Part shown: in pieces, positions 25,696 through 35,027 of the stretch | How the letters are laid out: every line of letters begins with the position of its first letter | How positions within the stretch are numbered: the stretch's first letter is position 1 | Made by a program: the position numbers and the translations under genes | Assembly: GCA_001873065.1 (NCBI GenBank) | Contig: MNYM01000030.1 | Span: 1 to 42,839, forward strand | From: Flavobacteriaceae bacterium CG2_30_31_66 | GTDB taxonomy: Bacteria > Bacteroidota > Bacteroidia > Flavobacteriales > Flavobacteriaceae | Reading direction: 5' to 3' | DNA: 42,839 nucleotides | Notes under the pieces: generated by a model | The model's database searches: none | Told to the model about the DNA's origin: nothing | Seen by the model: only the letters and a program-made list of their open reading frames with translations

Positions 25696-27360
25696 ATGAA
25701 AGAAAATCAATTAAGTCCTTGGGAACGCTTCATTGGACTCTTAAAGCTTGAGAGAAAAGAAATATTTCAAATTTTTTATTACGCCGTTTTTGGTGGTGTT
25801 GTTGCCTTGTCTTTACCTCTTGGAATTCAGGCGATTATCAACTTAATTCAAGGTGCACAAGTTTCTACTTCTTGGGTGATTTTAGTGATTATTGTGACGA
25901 TTGGGGTTACATTTTCGGGCGCATTACAATTGATGCAACTGCGAATTATTGAAACCATTCAGCAACGAATTTTTTTAAGAGCTTCCTTCGAATTGAGTTA
26001 TCGTTTTCCAAAAATAAAAATGATAGAACTACGAAATTATTATCCACCAGAATTGGCAAACCGTTTTTTTGATACTTTAACGATACAAAAAAGCCTTTCA
26101 AAAATTTTGATTGATGTACCAACGGCACTTTTACAAATCGTATTTGCGCTTATTTTATTGTCTTTTTATCACCCATTTTTTATCATTTTTGGAATTTTAT
26201 TATTGCTTTTGATATTTATTGTTTTCAAATTTACCGCTCACAAAGGGTTAGAAACGAGTTTAATTGAATCAAAAAACAAATATAAAGTTGCACACTGGAT
26301 CCAAGAAGTTGCCAGAACTGTGGTAAGTTTTAAACTCTCAGGAACAACAAATTTAGCCATAACAAAAAATGATGAATTGGTGTATAAATACCTCCAAGCA
26401 AGGGAAAATCATTTTAAAATTTTAATGCTACAGTTTATGCAAATGATTGGTTTTAAAGTAGTTGTTACTGCTAGTCTGTTGTTAATTGGAGGCGCATTGG
26501 TTTTGAACCAACAGATGAATATTGGGCAATTTGTCGCTGCTGAAATTATCATTTTATTGGTAATTGCTTCTGTTGAAAAACTAATTAGTGGATTGGAATC
26601 TTTTTATGACGTTTTGACCTCTATTGAAAAGATAGGACAAGTGGTTGACAAAAAAATGGAAGAGCAATCAGGAGAAAAACCACTTTTTAAAGATGAAATA
26701 ATCATTGAATTAGACAATGTTTCCTACAAAGTAAAAAATAGAGAAAAATATATTATCAAAAATGTATCACTAAAAATTCCGACAAGAAGCAGAATTTTAA
26801 TTACTGGTGAAAGTGGTTCTGGAAAATCGAGTTTATTAAGATTGATTTCAGGAGTTATTGAACCAACAGAGGGTAATATTTATGTGAATAACTTATCATT
26901 AAATAGCTTATTTTTAAATCATTATCGTTCACAATTGGGCATGTCTTTGTCCGAAGAAACTCCTTTTGAAGGAACCATCAGAGAAAATTTAATTTTTAGC
27001 AACGACCATCACAAAGATGAAAAAATATTTGAGGTGTTGCAAGTTGTAGGTTTGGGACAATTTTTAAAAGAACAACCTCATGGTTTAGATACCGTAATTC
27101 ATCCTGAAGGGCGACAAATTTCATTTACCGTTGCAAAAAAAATAATTTTAGCAAGAGGAATCATCAAAACGCCAAAATTAATGATCTTAGAAGATCCTTT
27201 AGATCAATTTAATCTTGAAGAAACCATAGAAATTATCAATTATTTGACAGATGTGAACAAATCCTGGTCTTTGATCGTAGTGAGTAGCAAAAAAAGTTGG
27301 AAAAATAAATGCAATCAAATAATCACCCTCGAAAAAGGAGCAATAAAATCTATAAAATAA
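25696..27360 (+). CDS. ABC exporter subunit with degenerate nucleotide-binding motifs
   Basis: A 554-residue type I secretion-like ABC protein without a peptidase domain: a six-helix exporter region (about 20-310) and a nucleotide-binding domain (about 335-554). Walker A GESGSGKSS (371-379) is intact. The other catalytic motifs are changed: the Q-loop glutamine is Ser (about 419), the LSGGQ signature reads ISFTV (475-479), Walker B reads LMILED (495-500) with Asp/Glu swapped to Glu499-Asp500, and the H-loop histidine is Ser (about 531). The reading frame is clean and membrane parts look normal, so this is not simple decay. It may bind ATP but hydrolyse it poorly. Downstream HlyD and TolC genes suggest an envelope-spanning exporter. 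Confidence 0.88.
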   Translation: MKENQLSPWERFIGLLKLERKEIFQIFYYAVFGGVVALSLPLGIQAIINLIQGAQVSTSWVILVIIVTIGVTFSGALQLMQLRIIETIQQRIFLRASFELSYRFPKIKMIELRNYYPPELANRFFDTLTIQKSLSKILIDVPTALLQIVFALILLSFYHPFFIIFGILLLLLIFIVFKFTAHKGLETSLIESKNKYKVAHWIQEVARTVVSFKLSGTTNLAITKNDELVYKYLQARENHFKILMLQFMQMIGFKVVVTASLLLIGGALVLNQQMNIGQFVAAEIIILLVIASVEKLISGLESFYDVLTSIEKIGQVVDKKMEEQSGEKPLFKDEIIIELDNVSYKVKNREKYIIKNVSLKIPTRSRILITGESGSGKSSLLRLISGVIEPTEGNIYVNNLSLNSLFLNHYRSQLGMSLSEETPFEGTIRENLIFSNDHHKDEKIFEVLQVVGLGQFLKEQPHGLDTVIHPEGRQISFTVAKKIILARGIIKTPKLMILEDPLDQFNLEETIEIINYLTDVNKSWSLIVVSSKKSWKNKCNQIITLEKGAIKSIK

Positions 27361-27367
27361 AAAAGAG

Positions 27368-28723
27368 ATGTTAAATATTTCTAACAATCAATTATACAAA
27401 ACAATAGATTTAAAGGAATTTAAATCAGGAAAAATAGTTTTTTCAAAACAATATTATAAAGTCATGAACAAGTTTTTGTTGGTTGCTGCAATACTGGTTT
27501 TGATTGCACTTTTTTTACCATGGACACAAAATATTTCAGGAAATGGATTGGTAACTACCTTAACTCCAGAGCAAAGACCACAAACCATTCAATCTCAAAT
27601 TCCTGGCAGAATTGAACAATGGTACGTAAGAGAGGGAGATATTGTGAAGAAAGGCGATACTATTCTTAGAATTTCAGAGATAAAAAGCGAGTATTTTGAC
27701 GACCAATTAATAGAAAGAACCAATCAGCAAATCAATGCAAAATCATCTTCTGTTGATGCGTATGATTTTAAAGTATTGGCATTAAACAGACAAATTGAAG
27801 CATTAAAAGAAGAACGAAAATTAAAATTAGAACAAGCTCGAAACAAACTATTGCAAGCAAAACTAAAAGTAAAAAGCGACAGTATTGATTATGAAGCAGC
27901 AAAAACTAATATTGCCATTGCGCAAAGACAATACAACCGAATTGAATCTCTAGAAAAAGAGGGTTTAATGGCTGTAAAAGATGTTGAAGAAAAACGATTA
28001 AAATTGCAAGAAACTCAAGCAAAACTAATTTCTCAAGAAAACAAATTATTGGCAACGAAAAACGAAGTAATCAATTCGAAAGTTGAGCTTTCTACCATAA
28101 ACGCCAGTTATGCTGATAAAATTTCAAAAGCTGAATCTGACAGATTCACGGCGCAATCAAGTAGTTTTGATGCAATTGCACAAGTTTCAAAATTAGAAAA
28201 TAGCAACAGCAATTATAAAGTGAGAAATAGTCTTTTATACATCACAGCTCCTCAAAACGGGTTTATTAACAAAGCCATCAAAGGTGGAATTGGAGGAACT
28301 TTCAAAGAAGGTGAAGATTTAGTTGGTATTATGCCCTCAAATTATGATTTGGCTGTAGAAACCTTCGTAAGACCTATTGATTTGCCTTTGCTACATGTTG
28401 GCGAAAAAGTGCGAGTACAATTTGATGGTTGGCCAGCAATTGTTTTTAGTGGATGGCCCAATGTTTCTTACGGAACTTATGGTGCAAAAGTCATTGCTAT
28501 TGAGCGTTTTATAAGTGACAATTCTAAATATAGGGTATTATTAGCACCAGACAAAAACGATCATTCTTGGCCAGAAGTTCGTGTTGGTTCAGGTGCAAGA
28601 ACCATTGCTTTGCTTGAGGATGTGCCAATTTGGTATGAACTTTGGAGACAGCTAAACAGCTTTCCTCCCAATTATTATCAGCCTGAAAATAAATCAAAAG
28701 AAATTTCAAAAAAGAAAAAATAA
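27368..28723 (+). CDS. HlyD-family membrane fusion protein
   Basis: The periplasmic adaptor of the exporter, 451 residues. One transmembrane helix (about 36-53, LLVAAILVLIALFLPW) anchors it. A lipoyl-type half-motif (IPGRIEQWYVREGDIVKKGDTIL) follows. A long coiled coil spans about 100-275 (many Lys, Glu, Gln). Then the second lipoyl half (LYITAPQNGFINKAIKGG) and a beta-barrel (LHVGEKVRVQFDGWP). It would join the ABC subunit to the TolC channel. The gene begins 7 bp after the ABC stop, behind an AAAAAAGAG stretch. Confidence 0.93.
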   Translation: MLNISNNQLYKTIDLKEFKSGKIVFSKQYYKVMNKFLLVAAILVLIALFLPWTQNISGNGLVTTLTPEQRPQTIQSQIPGRIEQWYVREGDIVKKGDTILRISEIKSEYFDDQLIERTNQQINAKSSSVDAYDFKVLALNRQIEALKEERKLKLEQARNKLLQAKLKVKSDSIDYEAAKTNIAIAQRQYNRIESLEKEGLMAVKDVEEKRLKLQETQAKLISQENKLLATKNEVINSKVELSTINASYADKISKAESDRFTAQSSSFDAIAQVSKLENSNSNYKVRNSLLYITAPQNGFINKAIKGGIGGTFKEGEDLVGIMPSNYDLAVETFVRPIDLPLLHVGEKVRVQFDGWPAIVFSGWPNVSYGTYGAKVIAIERFISDNSKYRVLLAPDKNDHSWPEVRVGSGARTIALLEDVPIWYELWRQLNSFPPNYYQPENKSKEISKKKK

Positions 28724-28748
28724 GCGCTTGCCAAATTCAAGAAAAGAC

Positions 28749-30149
28749 ATGAAAAAGTACTTTTTATTATCATTTTTGATGATTTTTATCAAACTTTCTG
28801 CGCAGGAAAACCTTTCTTCTGTGATGACTTTGGGCGAATATTTGGGAACGGTAAAAGCCTATCATCCAATTGTGAAACAAGCAAATTTGGTAATCAACAA
28901 TAGTGAAGCAAAATTATTGAAAGCGAGAGGTGCTTTTGACCCAAAAATTGAAGTCGATTTTGATAAAAAAGTTTTTAAAGACAGCGAATATTATAACAAA
29001 TTGAATGGTGCCTTCAAAATACCAACTTGGTATGGCATTGAACTAAAAGCTAATTTTGAAAATAATGAAGGCAGTTATCTTAATCCTGAAGCAACTGTGC
29101 CAACAGATGGTTTGTACGCTGCTGGAATTTCGGGATCATTGTTGCGAAATTTTGTAATCAACGAACGAATGGCATCGTTGAAGCAAGCAAAATTGTTTAT
29201 AAACCAAGCAAAAGAAGACCAGCAAATCTTGGTGAACGAAATTTTGTACAAAGCTTCTTTGTCTTATTTTGATTGGTTGAAAACCTACAATGAAAAAACT
29301 ACTTATGAGGATTTTTTAGAAAATGCCCAAATACGTTTTGATGGCACAAAAAAGTTATTTTTTAAGGGTGATAAACCAGCAATTGACACGCTTGAAGCTG
29401 GAATTACCTTGAACGACCGAAAATTAAATCTCGAAAAAGCCCGAATTAAATTTATAAAAGCGTCACTAGAATTGTCAAATTTTTTGTGGTTGGCAAACAA
29501 CACCCCAATTGAATTGCAAGAAAACATCATTCCTGATGTAAATTTGTTGAACACCATTGATACTACTTTGAATATTGCATTGTTTAATGATGATGAATTT
29601 GACATCAATAATCATCCAAAAATCAAATCTTTGGAATTCAAAATTGAAAGTTTAAATGTGGATAAAAATTTAAAAATGAACAATTTGCTACCAAAATTAG
29701 ATGTTCAATACAACTTTTTGACACAAACGCCACGTTCTGCAAATTCATTGATTGTTGATAATTTTAAAGCAGGAATTAACTTCTCAATGCCATTGTTTCT
29801 CAGAAAAGAACGCGGGGATTTAAAATTGGCAAGAATCAAATTGCAAGAAACACAGTTCGAAAATGAAGTCACCAAAGTCTCTATCAAAAACGAAGTGAGT
29901 GCTGTGCAACAAGAATTGACCTCTTTTGTGCAACAAACAGGCTTTATCGATAACATTGTGAGCGATTATAACAAGCTTTTATCTGCTGAAGAACGAAAAT
30001 TTTTTATGGGAGAAAGCTCTTTGTTCATTGTAAATTCTCGTGAATCGAAACTGATAGAATCTCAACTAAAAGCGATTGACATTCAAAATCTATTTTTTAA
30101 AACCAAAGCCAAATTGTTCAAAGCTGCCGTGATAAGTATCACTGAATAA
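28749..30149 (+). CDS. TolC-family outer-membrane channel
   Basis: A protein of about 466 residues with a signal peptide (MKKYFLLSFLMIFIKLSAQ) and two repeated outer-membrane efflux domains made of long amphipathic helices. Examples are VKQANLVINNSEAKLLKARG early and the repeat KLARIKLQETQFENEV near 370-385. The frame begins at a TTG (28728), but the ATG at 28749 gives a clean signal peptide. It completes a tripartite exporter with the HlyD and ABC genes just upstream. Trimers of this family form the tunnel across the outer membrane. Confidence 0.92.
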   Translation: MKKYFLLSFLMIFIKLSAQENLSSVMTLGEYLGTVKAYHPIVKQANLVINNSEAKLLKARGAFDPKIEVDFDKKVFKDSEYYNKLNGAFKIPTWYGIELKANFENNEGSYLNPEATVPTDGLYAAGISGSLLRNFVINERMASLKQAKLFINQAKEDQQILVNEILYKASLSYFDWLKTYNEKTTYEDFLENAQIRFDGTKKLFFKGDKPAIDTLEAGITLNDRKLNLEKARIKFIKASLELSNFLWLANNTPIELQENIIPDVNLLNTIDTTLNIALFNDDEFDINNHPKIKSLEFKIESLNVDKNLKMNNLLPKLDVQYNFLTQTPRSANSLIVDNFKAGINFSMPLFLRKERGDLKLARIKLQETQFENEVTKVSIKNEVSAVQQELTSFVQQTGFIDNIVSDYNKLLSAEERKFFMGESSLFIVNSRESKLIESQLKAIDIQNLFFKTKAKLFKAAVISITE

Positions 30150-30283
30150 TTTTTTTTAGATTATTGATTTTTATTTTTAAAGAGTAAAGTGAATCTGTTA
30201 TTGTTGTTATCTTTCGGAATTAACAGATTATATTTCAGAATTTGTAATTTCCAATTAACAAAGTATAATTGACTATTTTTCAT

Positions 30284-30291
30284 TACTTTTG
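30284..30291 (+). promoter_or_regulatory. -7 box upstream of the M28 peptidase gene
   Basis: TACTTTTG matches TAnnTTTG and lies 40 bp before the start codon. No -33 element at standard spacing was found. Confidence 0.4.
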
Positions 30292-30331
30292 AAAAATCAA
30301 ACTTAAATTTCAATTAAATAGACATTATTTT

Positions 30332-31363
30332 ATGAAAAAAATATTTTTTATAGCGAGTGCAATTGTTTTTAGCGCCTGTGGAACTAACAAAAATGTTGCT
30401 GAAGTTGCCAATACAGAAGACCATGCAGCAAAATATGCAGCAACCATTACTGCCAAAGAGTTGGGAACGCATTTATTTACGTATGCCTCAGATGAATTTG
30501 AAGGAAGAAATACTGGTGAACCAGGACAAAAAAAAGCGATTGCTTATTTGAAGGACTTTTACATAAGTCAAGGAATTGCCTCTGCAATTGGTGGTGACGA
30601 TTATTTTCAAGAAGTTCCTGCAGAATTTTTGAACAAACGTAAAAGACAGGAGCCTTTGAAAGATTCTGAAAATGTAGTGGCTTTTATCAAAGGAACAGAA
30701 AAACCAAACGAAATTGTAGTAATCTCTGCACATCTTGATCATGAAGGTATCAAAAATGGAAAAATTTATAACGGTGCTGATGATGATGGCTCAGGAACTG
30801 TGGCAATTTTAGAAATAGCGCAAGCATTTCAAATGGCTACAAAAGCAGGAAAAGGTCCGAAACGTTCTATCTTATTTTTACATGTTACAGGCGAAGAAAA
30901 AGGATTACTAGGTTCTCAATATTACACCGAAAACCCAATTTTTCCGATTGCTAATACTGTGTGCGATTTAAACATTGACATGATTGGAAGAACGGATGAA
31001 CGTCACAAATCAGACCCAAATTATGTGTATTTAATTGGTTCAGATAAGTTAAGCACTGAATTGCATAAGTTGTCCGAAGAAATCAACAAAAAATACACCA
31101 ATATCAACTTAGATTATAAATACAATGACGAAAACGATCCAAATCGTTTTTACTATCGTTCAGACCATTATAATTTTGCGAAATTCAATGTGCCAATTAT
31201 TTTTTATTTTAACGGAACGCATGTTGATTATCACAAACCAACTGACACACCTGACAAAATTAATTACGAATTGTTGGAGAATAGAGCAAAATTGGTGTTT
31301 CATACTGCATGGCAAGTTGCAAACAGAGAAAACAGAATTGTAGCAGACAAGGCAATCAAATAA
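30332..31363 (+). CDS. M28-family zinc aminopeptidase, lipoprotein
   Basis: A 343-residue envelope metallopeptidase. The N-terminal signal ends in a lipobox (VFSAC, Cys16). Both zinc ligand sets of family M28 are present: His134 (SAHLDHEG), Asp151 (GADDDGSG), Glu188/Glu189 (TGEEKG), Asp216 (NIDMIGR) and His301 (DYHKPTDTPD). FEGRNTGEPGQKKA is typical of the Bacteroidota branch. It probably removes N-terminal residues from peptides at the cell surface or in the periplasm. It stands alone between the export operon and the RidA-like gene. Confidence 0.95.
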   Translation: MKKIFFIASAIVFSACGTNKNVAEVANTEDHAAKYAATITAKELGTHLFTYASDEFEGRNTGEPGQKKAIAYLKDFYISQGIASAIGGDDYFQEVPAEFLNKRKRQEPLKDSENVVAFIKGTEKPNEIVVISAHLDHEGIKNGKIYNGADDDGSGTVAILEIAQAFQMATKAGKGPKRSILFLHVTGEEKGLLGSQYYTENPIFPIANTVCDLNIDMIGRTDERHKSDPNYVYLIGSDKLSTELHKLSEEINKKYTNINLDYKYNDENDPNRFYYRSDHYNFAKFNVPIIFYFNGTHVDYHKPTDTPDKINYELLENRAKLVFHTAWQVANRENRIVADKAIK

Positions 31364-31579
31364 TAGGAATACAACCAGTAATGATTGGTGCTAAAAACGG
31401 AGTTATATAGGTTTTTTATCAAAGCAACTTTTAAATCTGTTTTTTTTATCACTTTAAAAAGAGTTCAATTTTGCATTTTCTTGATAAACAATCCAACAGT
31501 GAAACATTAGTTAAAATACAGAAAACAAAAACCCTAGAAAAAATCACTAAAACTCGCAGGTCAATTAACTTTAAGTTTA

Positions 31580-32062
31580 ATGCTTTTTGCATTAGCCTTT
31601 ACCATTCAGAGTTGTGAACAAAAGGAAAAAAAACCACAGATTGAAGTAGAAAAAGAAGCCATTCTTGAATCTGAAAAGACTGAATACTTTTTGCTTAGAC
31701 CAGAAGTGGAAAAAGCTTATGTATATTCTCACGAAGTGAAAATTGGAAACGACATTAAAATCTCTGGAGCAGTAAGCATGGATGATGAAGGAAATCCAAC
31801 TGCAATTGACGACTTGGAACAACAGATGAAAAACTGCTACGCTGAATTAGAGAAAATATTAAAACACTACGATTGTACGTTTGATGATGTGGTTGTAGAA
31901 AATATTTTCACAACGAATATGGCTCTTATGCTTAACAAATCTAACTATCGAGCTGAAATTTATAAAAACCATTTTCCAACCCTTTCTTGGCTTGGGGCAA
32001 AGGAATTAGCACCTCAAAAATTTATGATTGAAATCGAACTTGAAGTTCATAAATCGGAATAA
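31580..32062 (+). CDS. RidA-like lipoprotein with shortened N-terminus
   Basis: A 160-residue protein whose C-terminal two-thirds match the RidA/YjgF fold: GNDIKISGAVSMDDEG, DLEQQMKNCYAELEKILKHYDCTFDDVV and the closing YRAEIYKNHFPTLSW. Cytoplasmic RidA hydrolyses reactive enamines and imines. Here a lipobox (TIQSC) suggests an envelope location. The first ATG yields a hydrophobic stretch without a positive N-terminal region. The frame stays open upstream to 31538 and encodes KKSLKLAGQLTLSL, which would complete a normal signal peptide but has no ATG, GTG or TTG. The original start may be lost or shifted. The usual substrate arginine was not located. Confidence 0.75.
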   Translation: MLFALAFTIQSCEQKEKKPQIEVEKEAILESEKTEYFLLRPEVEKAYVYSHEVKIGNDIKISGAVSMDDEGNPTAIDDLEQQMKNCYAELEKILKHYDCTFDDVVVENIFTTNMALMLNKSNYRAEIYKNHFPTLSWLGAKELAPQKFMIEIELEVHKSE

Positions 32063-32138
32063 AGTACAAATGCCCGATAGCGGTAACTGTTGCACAATTT
32101 CATTAAAAAACTAAATTTTCATCATCATCAAAAAAAAT

Positions 32139-32175
32139 AACCTTGTTTAGTGCTTTCTAAGCGAGGTTTCTTTTT
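32139..32175 (+). terminator. Intrinsic terminator after the RidA-like gene
   Basis: AACCTTGTTTAG (32139-32150) pairs with CTAAGCGAGGTT (32157-32168) over 12 bp, including two G-U pairs in the plus-strand RNA, with loop TGCTTT and a T-run after it. The G-U pairs favour function in the plus direction. Confidence 0.7.
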
Positions 32176-33075
32176 TGAATGACGTTGGTGTTTCTAAAAA
32201 AGGAGAGGCTTCAAAAGAGGCTTTACGTCTTTATAATAACGGCTTTTAAAGATGTCGAAAGCTCTCCTTGTGCAATCGATACAACTTGGGCAATACCTTT
32301 CGATTTTTGGCAATAAATCAAACTTCTTGTTTGAAGAGTTGTAAAAAAATTCCTCGCCATACAATTGTCGTGTTCAACTGATTGTGCTGAGCCATGGCAA
32401 ACAATTAGTCATCAATAACATATCGAACAAACAACCGAACATCCAAACAGTTCGAACAATATTCGATCAGTTTTCATCCCGAATCAATATTATTGAGATA
32501 GCGGCCTAAACAATTTTTAAAATAACGACAGGACCAACACTCTCTTGTGCTTCTTCTCTATACTAAAGCTTTGTTGTTTTTTATAAAAAACGAAAGTTAA
32601 TGGCTTTGCCAAATAATCGATAATAATTCTTCTCAGGCATAAAGTATTGTAAATAAATATTATAGAGCTTTTTTGAGATGCTTTATTTTTTTCATTGCTT
32701 TTATAAAAGTATAAAATCTGTAGATTTTTTCATCTTTTTTTGTATGGTTTTGGTTGTGTAACAAGCGCAATGTATTACCGCAATTACAGCGGATTCGACT
32801 ACGTCCGAATGGACTCGGAATTACTAACATCAGTTCTAAGCCAAAAATTAACGTATATCAGTAAGAGCAACTAAAATCTATCAAAATAAAATTAATATAT
32901 TTTTTAGGATAGCATCATTTGTCAAAAACACAAATTCAATAAAACTTTGAAAATACGAGTTAGAAGTATGTAATAGCATGCTTTATTATTTCTAAATTTT
33001 AAAACCATAAAACGTTTCAAAGTCAAAACACTTTCAAGAATTATGGTATTCATTTTAAAAACAATCAAAATATTG
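32176..33075. other. Gene-free region of about 0.9 kb with foldable segments
   Basis: No open frame of gene quality was seen on either strand. It contains an extended imperfect hairpin at 32200-32269 (outer arms AAGGAGAG/CTCTCCTT, inner arms 32225-32236 with 32244-32255 at 10 of 12). There is a smaller nested stem at about 32281-32342 (ACAACTT/AGAGTTGT around CAAACTTCTTGTTTG) and small hairpins at about 32778-32810 (CCGC/GCGG and ATTCG/CGAAT). This may be a decayed gene, a mobile remnant or a structured RNA. Confidence 0.5.
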
Positions 33076-33083
33076 TATCTTTG
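33076..33083 (+). promoter_or_regulatory. -7 box upstream of the MscS-type channel gene
   Basis: TATCTTTG matches TAnnTTTG and lies 35 bp before the ATG. The -33 element is not evident. Confidence 0.5.
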
Positions 33084-33118
33084 AAAGGGTAATTTGTTAT
33101 AAAAATTAAAGTACTAAA

Positions 33119-34033
33119 ATGAACTCATTTGTATTTAAAAATTTCGATCTAAACAAATCTTTTGAAAAAGTAATCGAAAAACTTTATGGTTGGGGAGAAG
33201 AAATTATTTTGAAAGCACCAAATTTCTTATTGGCAATTTTAGTTTTTGTAATTTTTTGGTATTTGGGCAAATATTTAAGATATTTTATCAAAAAAGTTTT
33301 GTTACAAAAAGTAGGACAAGAATCTATTAAATCGATTATTTCGAGAACTACTTTTATCATTACAGTAATGATTGGTTTTTTTAGTGCTTTGGCAATTTTA
33401 GATTTAGACAAAGTGCTTACTTCTGTGCTTGCAGGAGCAGGAGTTGTAGGCCTTGCCATTGGTTTGGCATTGCAAGGCACGCTTCACAACACTTTTTCAG
33501 GATTCATATTGTCGTTTTTGCCCAATATTCAAATAAACGATTGGATAGCTTCAAACGGTTATGAAGGAAAAGTGACGGACATCAACCTAAGAAGTGTAAC
33601 CATTCTTGAAGCAGATAACAATGCCGTGGTAATTCCGAACTCGAAAATTATTGACACTCCTTTCAAGAATTTTAGCATCAAACCTCGGTCAAATATCATT
33701 ATTACTTGTGGTGTAAGCTACGAAAGTGATCTTGAAATTGTAAAAAAAGTAACCATCGAAGCCATTGAAGCGCTGTTTAAACAAGATGTTGAATTAGGTG
33801 AAAAAATTGACTTTTTTTACACTGCTTTTGGCGATAGCTCAATAAACTATATGATTCGTTTTTGGACTCCCGCTATCAATAGAAAAGACATATTGGACGC
33901 ACAAAGTAATGGAATTATGGCTATTAAATCGGCTTATAACAAATACAATATTAATATTCCATTTCCTATTCGTACACTCGATTTTGGAAAAAATAAGTTT
34001 CGTTCTGAAACGATTACTGTGCAAGGATTGTAA
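33119..34033 (+). CDS. MscS-family small mechanosensitive channel
   Basis: A 304-residue inner-membrane protein that should open under membrane tension to release solutes. Three hydrophobic helices occupy about 32-125. The third is the pore helix with the glycine/alanine pattern VLAGAGVVGLAIGLALQGTLHN, followed by FSGFILSFL. The cytoplasmic beta domain begins at QINDWIASNGYEGKVTDINLRSV and shows the family signature VVIPNSKIIDTPFKNFS. The C-terminal alpha/beta domain ends PFPIRTLDFG. All expected parts are present. It is a single gene between two stretches of non-coding or decayed DNA. Confidence 0.96.
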   Translation: MNSFVFKNFDLNKSFEKVIEKLYGWGEEIILKAPNFLLAILVFVIFWYLGKYLRYFIKKVLLQKVGQESIKSIISRTTFIITVMIGFFSALAILDLDKVLTSVLAGAGVVGLAIGLALQGTLHNTFSGFILSFLPNIQINDWIASNGYEGKVTDINLRSVTILEADNNAVVIPNSKIIDTPFKNFSIKPRSNIIITCGVSYESDLEIVKKVTIEAIEALFKQDVELGEKIDFFYTAFGDSSINYMIRFWTPAINRKDILDAQSNGIMAIKSAYNKYNINIPFPIRTLDFGKNKFRSETITVQGL

Positions 34034-34261
34034 TTCCTATCTTCTCAAAAACTTTGGAATTTTCCTAAAAAAGTAGTTCCGTTCGGGTTGGTATTATACT
34101 TATCGCGTTTAATTGGATAACCGAAAACTAAGACCTCGGTCTAAAAACTATTACTCAATTCTTTTCTTTACGTTTACTTTTAAGGATTTCCTATTTTATG
34201 ATCCCTTTTCATACCAATTTTAAAAAATTTAACAAAAAAAATGTTTAAAACATTATTTTTA

Positions 34262-34269
34262 TATATTTG
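34262..34269 (+). promoter_or_regulatory. Orphaned -7 box in front of the truncated T9SS gene
   Basis: TATATTTG matches TAnnTTTG. It is followed by a leader ending CCTCTTAT at 34313-34320, nearly the same as the CCTCTTATG that starts the AAA ATPase gene at 41214. Here the ATG is replaced by ATT, and the coding frame that follows is out of phase with it. Confidence 0.4.
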
Positions 34270-34319
34270 TAAATTAATCATTGATTTGATTAAAACCAAA
34301 CCTCTTAAAAACCCTCTTA

Positions 34320-35027
34320 TTTACCTATACCATTGCAGGTGCGAATGGTGTGCAATCAACAGCAACTGTTTCCATAAACGTGATTGAAAAAGTGATTGTA
34401 GCAGGTCCTTTAAATGCTGTAGATGATGCTCTAACTGTTGCAACTGGCAGTACAATTACGCCAATTGATGTTCTTGCCAATGATAGTTTTGGTGTGAATG
34501 GCCCAAATGCTTCACATCCATTAACGCTAACGAATGGAAAAATATTCCATGCAAGTAACATGGGTGGAGACATTTCTGTAGTAAATGGCAAAGTGAATTA
34601 CACTCCAAAAAACGGTTTCTCAGGAATTGATACTTTCGACTACACCATTACTGATAGCAAAGGTTTTGCCGACCAAGGGATTGTTACTGTTACTGTTGGT
34701 GGTTTACAATCAAAAACTTCATCAAAAGTTTCGTCTAGTGATACCTCCTATGGAATTTCTGGATTAACGGTTTCAGAGAATACTTTTTTAACTTATCCAA
34801 ATCCTTCAAATGGTTATATAAAAACTGCATTGTATAGTAGCCTCTTCACGAAAGCAAGAATTGTAATATTCAGTATTACTGGAAAAGTTTTGTACAATTC
34901 TGCTATTGTAATCAATAAAGGTCATAATGAATTTGACTTCAACTTTAATATTGCTCCGGGAATTGTATTTATGAAAATAGTAAGTTCGGAACTAAACTTT
35001 GGTACTACAAAAATTATGATGAAATAG
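34320..35027 (+). pseudogene. 5'-deleted T9SS surface protein (Ig/cadherin-like repeat plus sorting domain)
   Basis: The frame encodes the end of a large secreted protein. It enters in the middle of an Ig/cadherin-like repeat (FTYTIAGANGVQSTATVSIN, 34320-34379) and has one complete repeat (PLNAVDDALTVATGSTITPI to GIVTVTVGG). It closes with a type IX secretion C-terminal sorting domain (TYPNPSNGYIKTAL to GTTKIMMK). There is no start codon or signal peptide; the first possible start (GTG 34350) falls inside a beta strand. A promoter and leader directly precede the break, so an internal deletion from near the start codon into the 3' part is the simplest reading. Unlikely to be exported. Confidence 0.8.
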
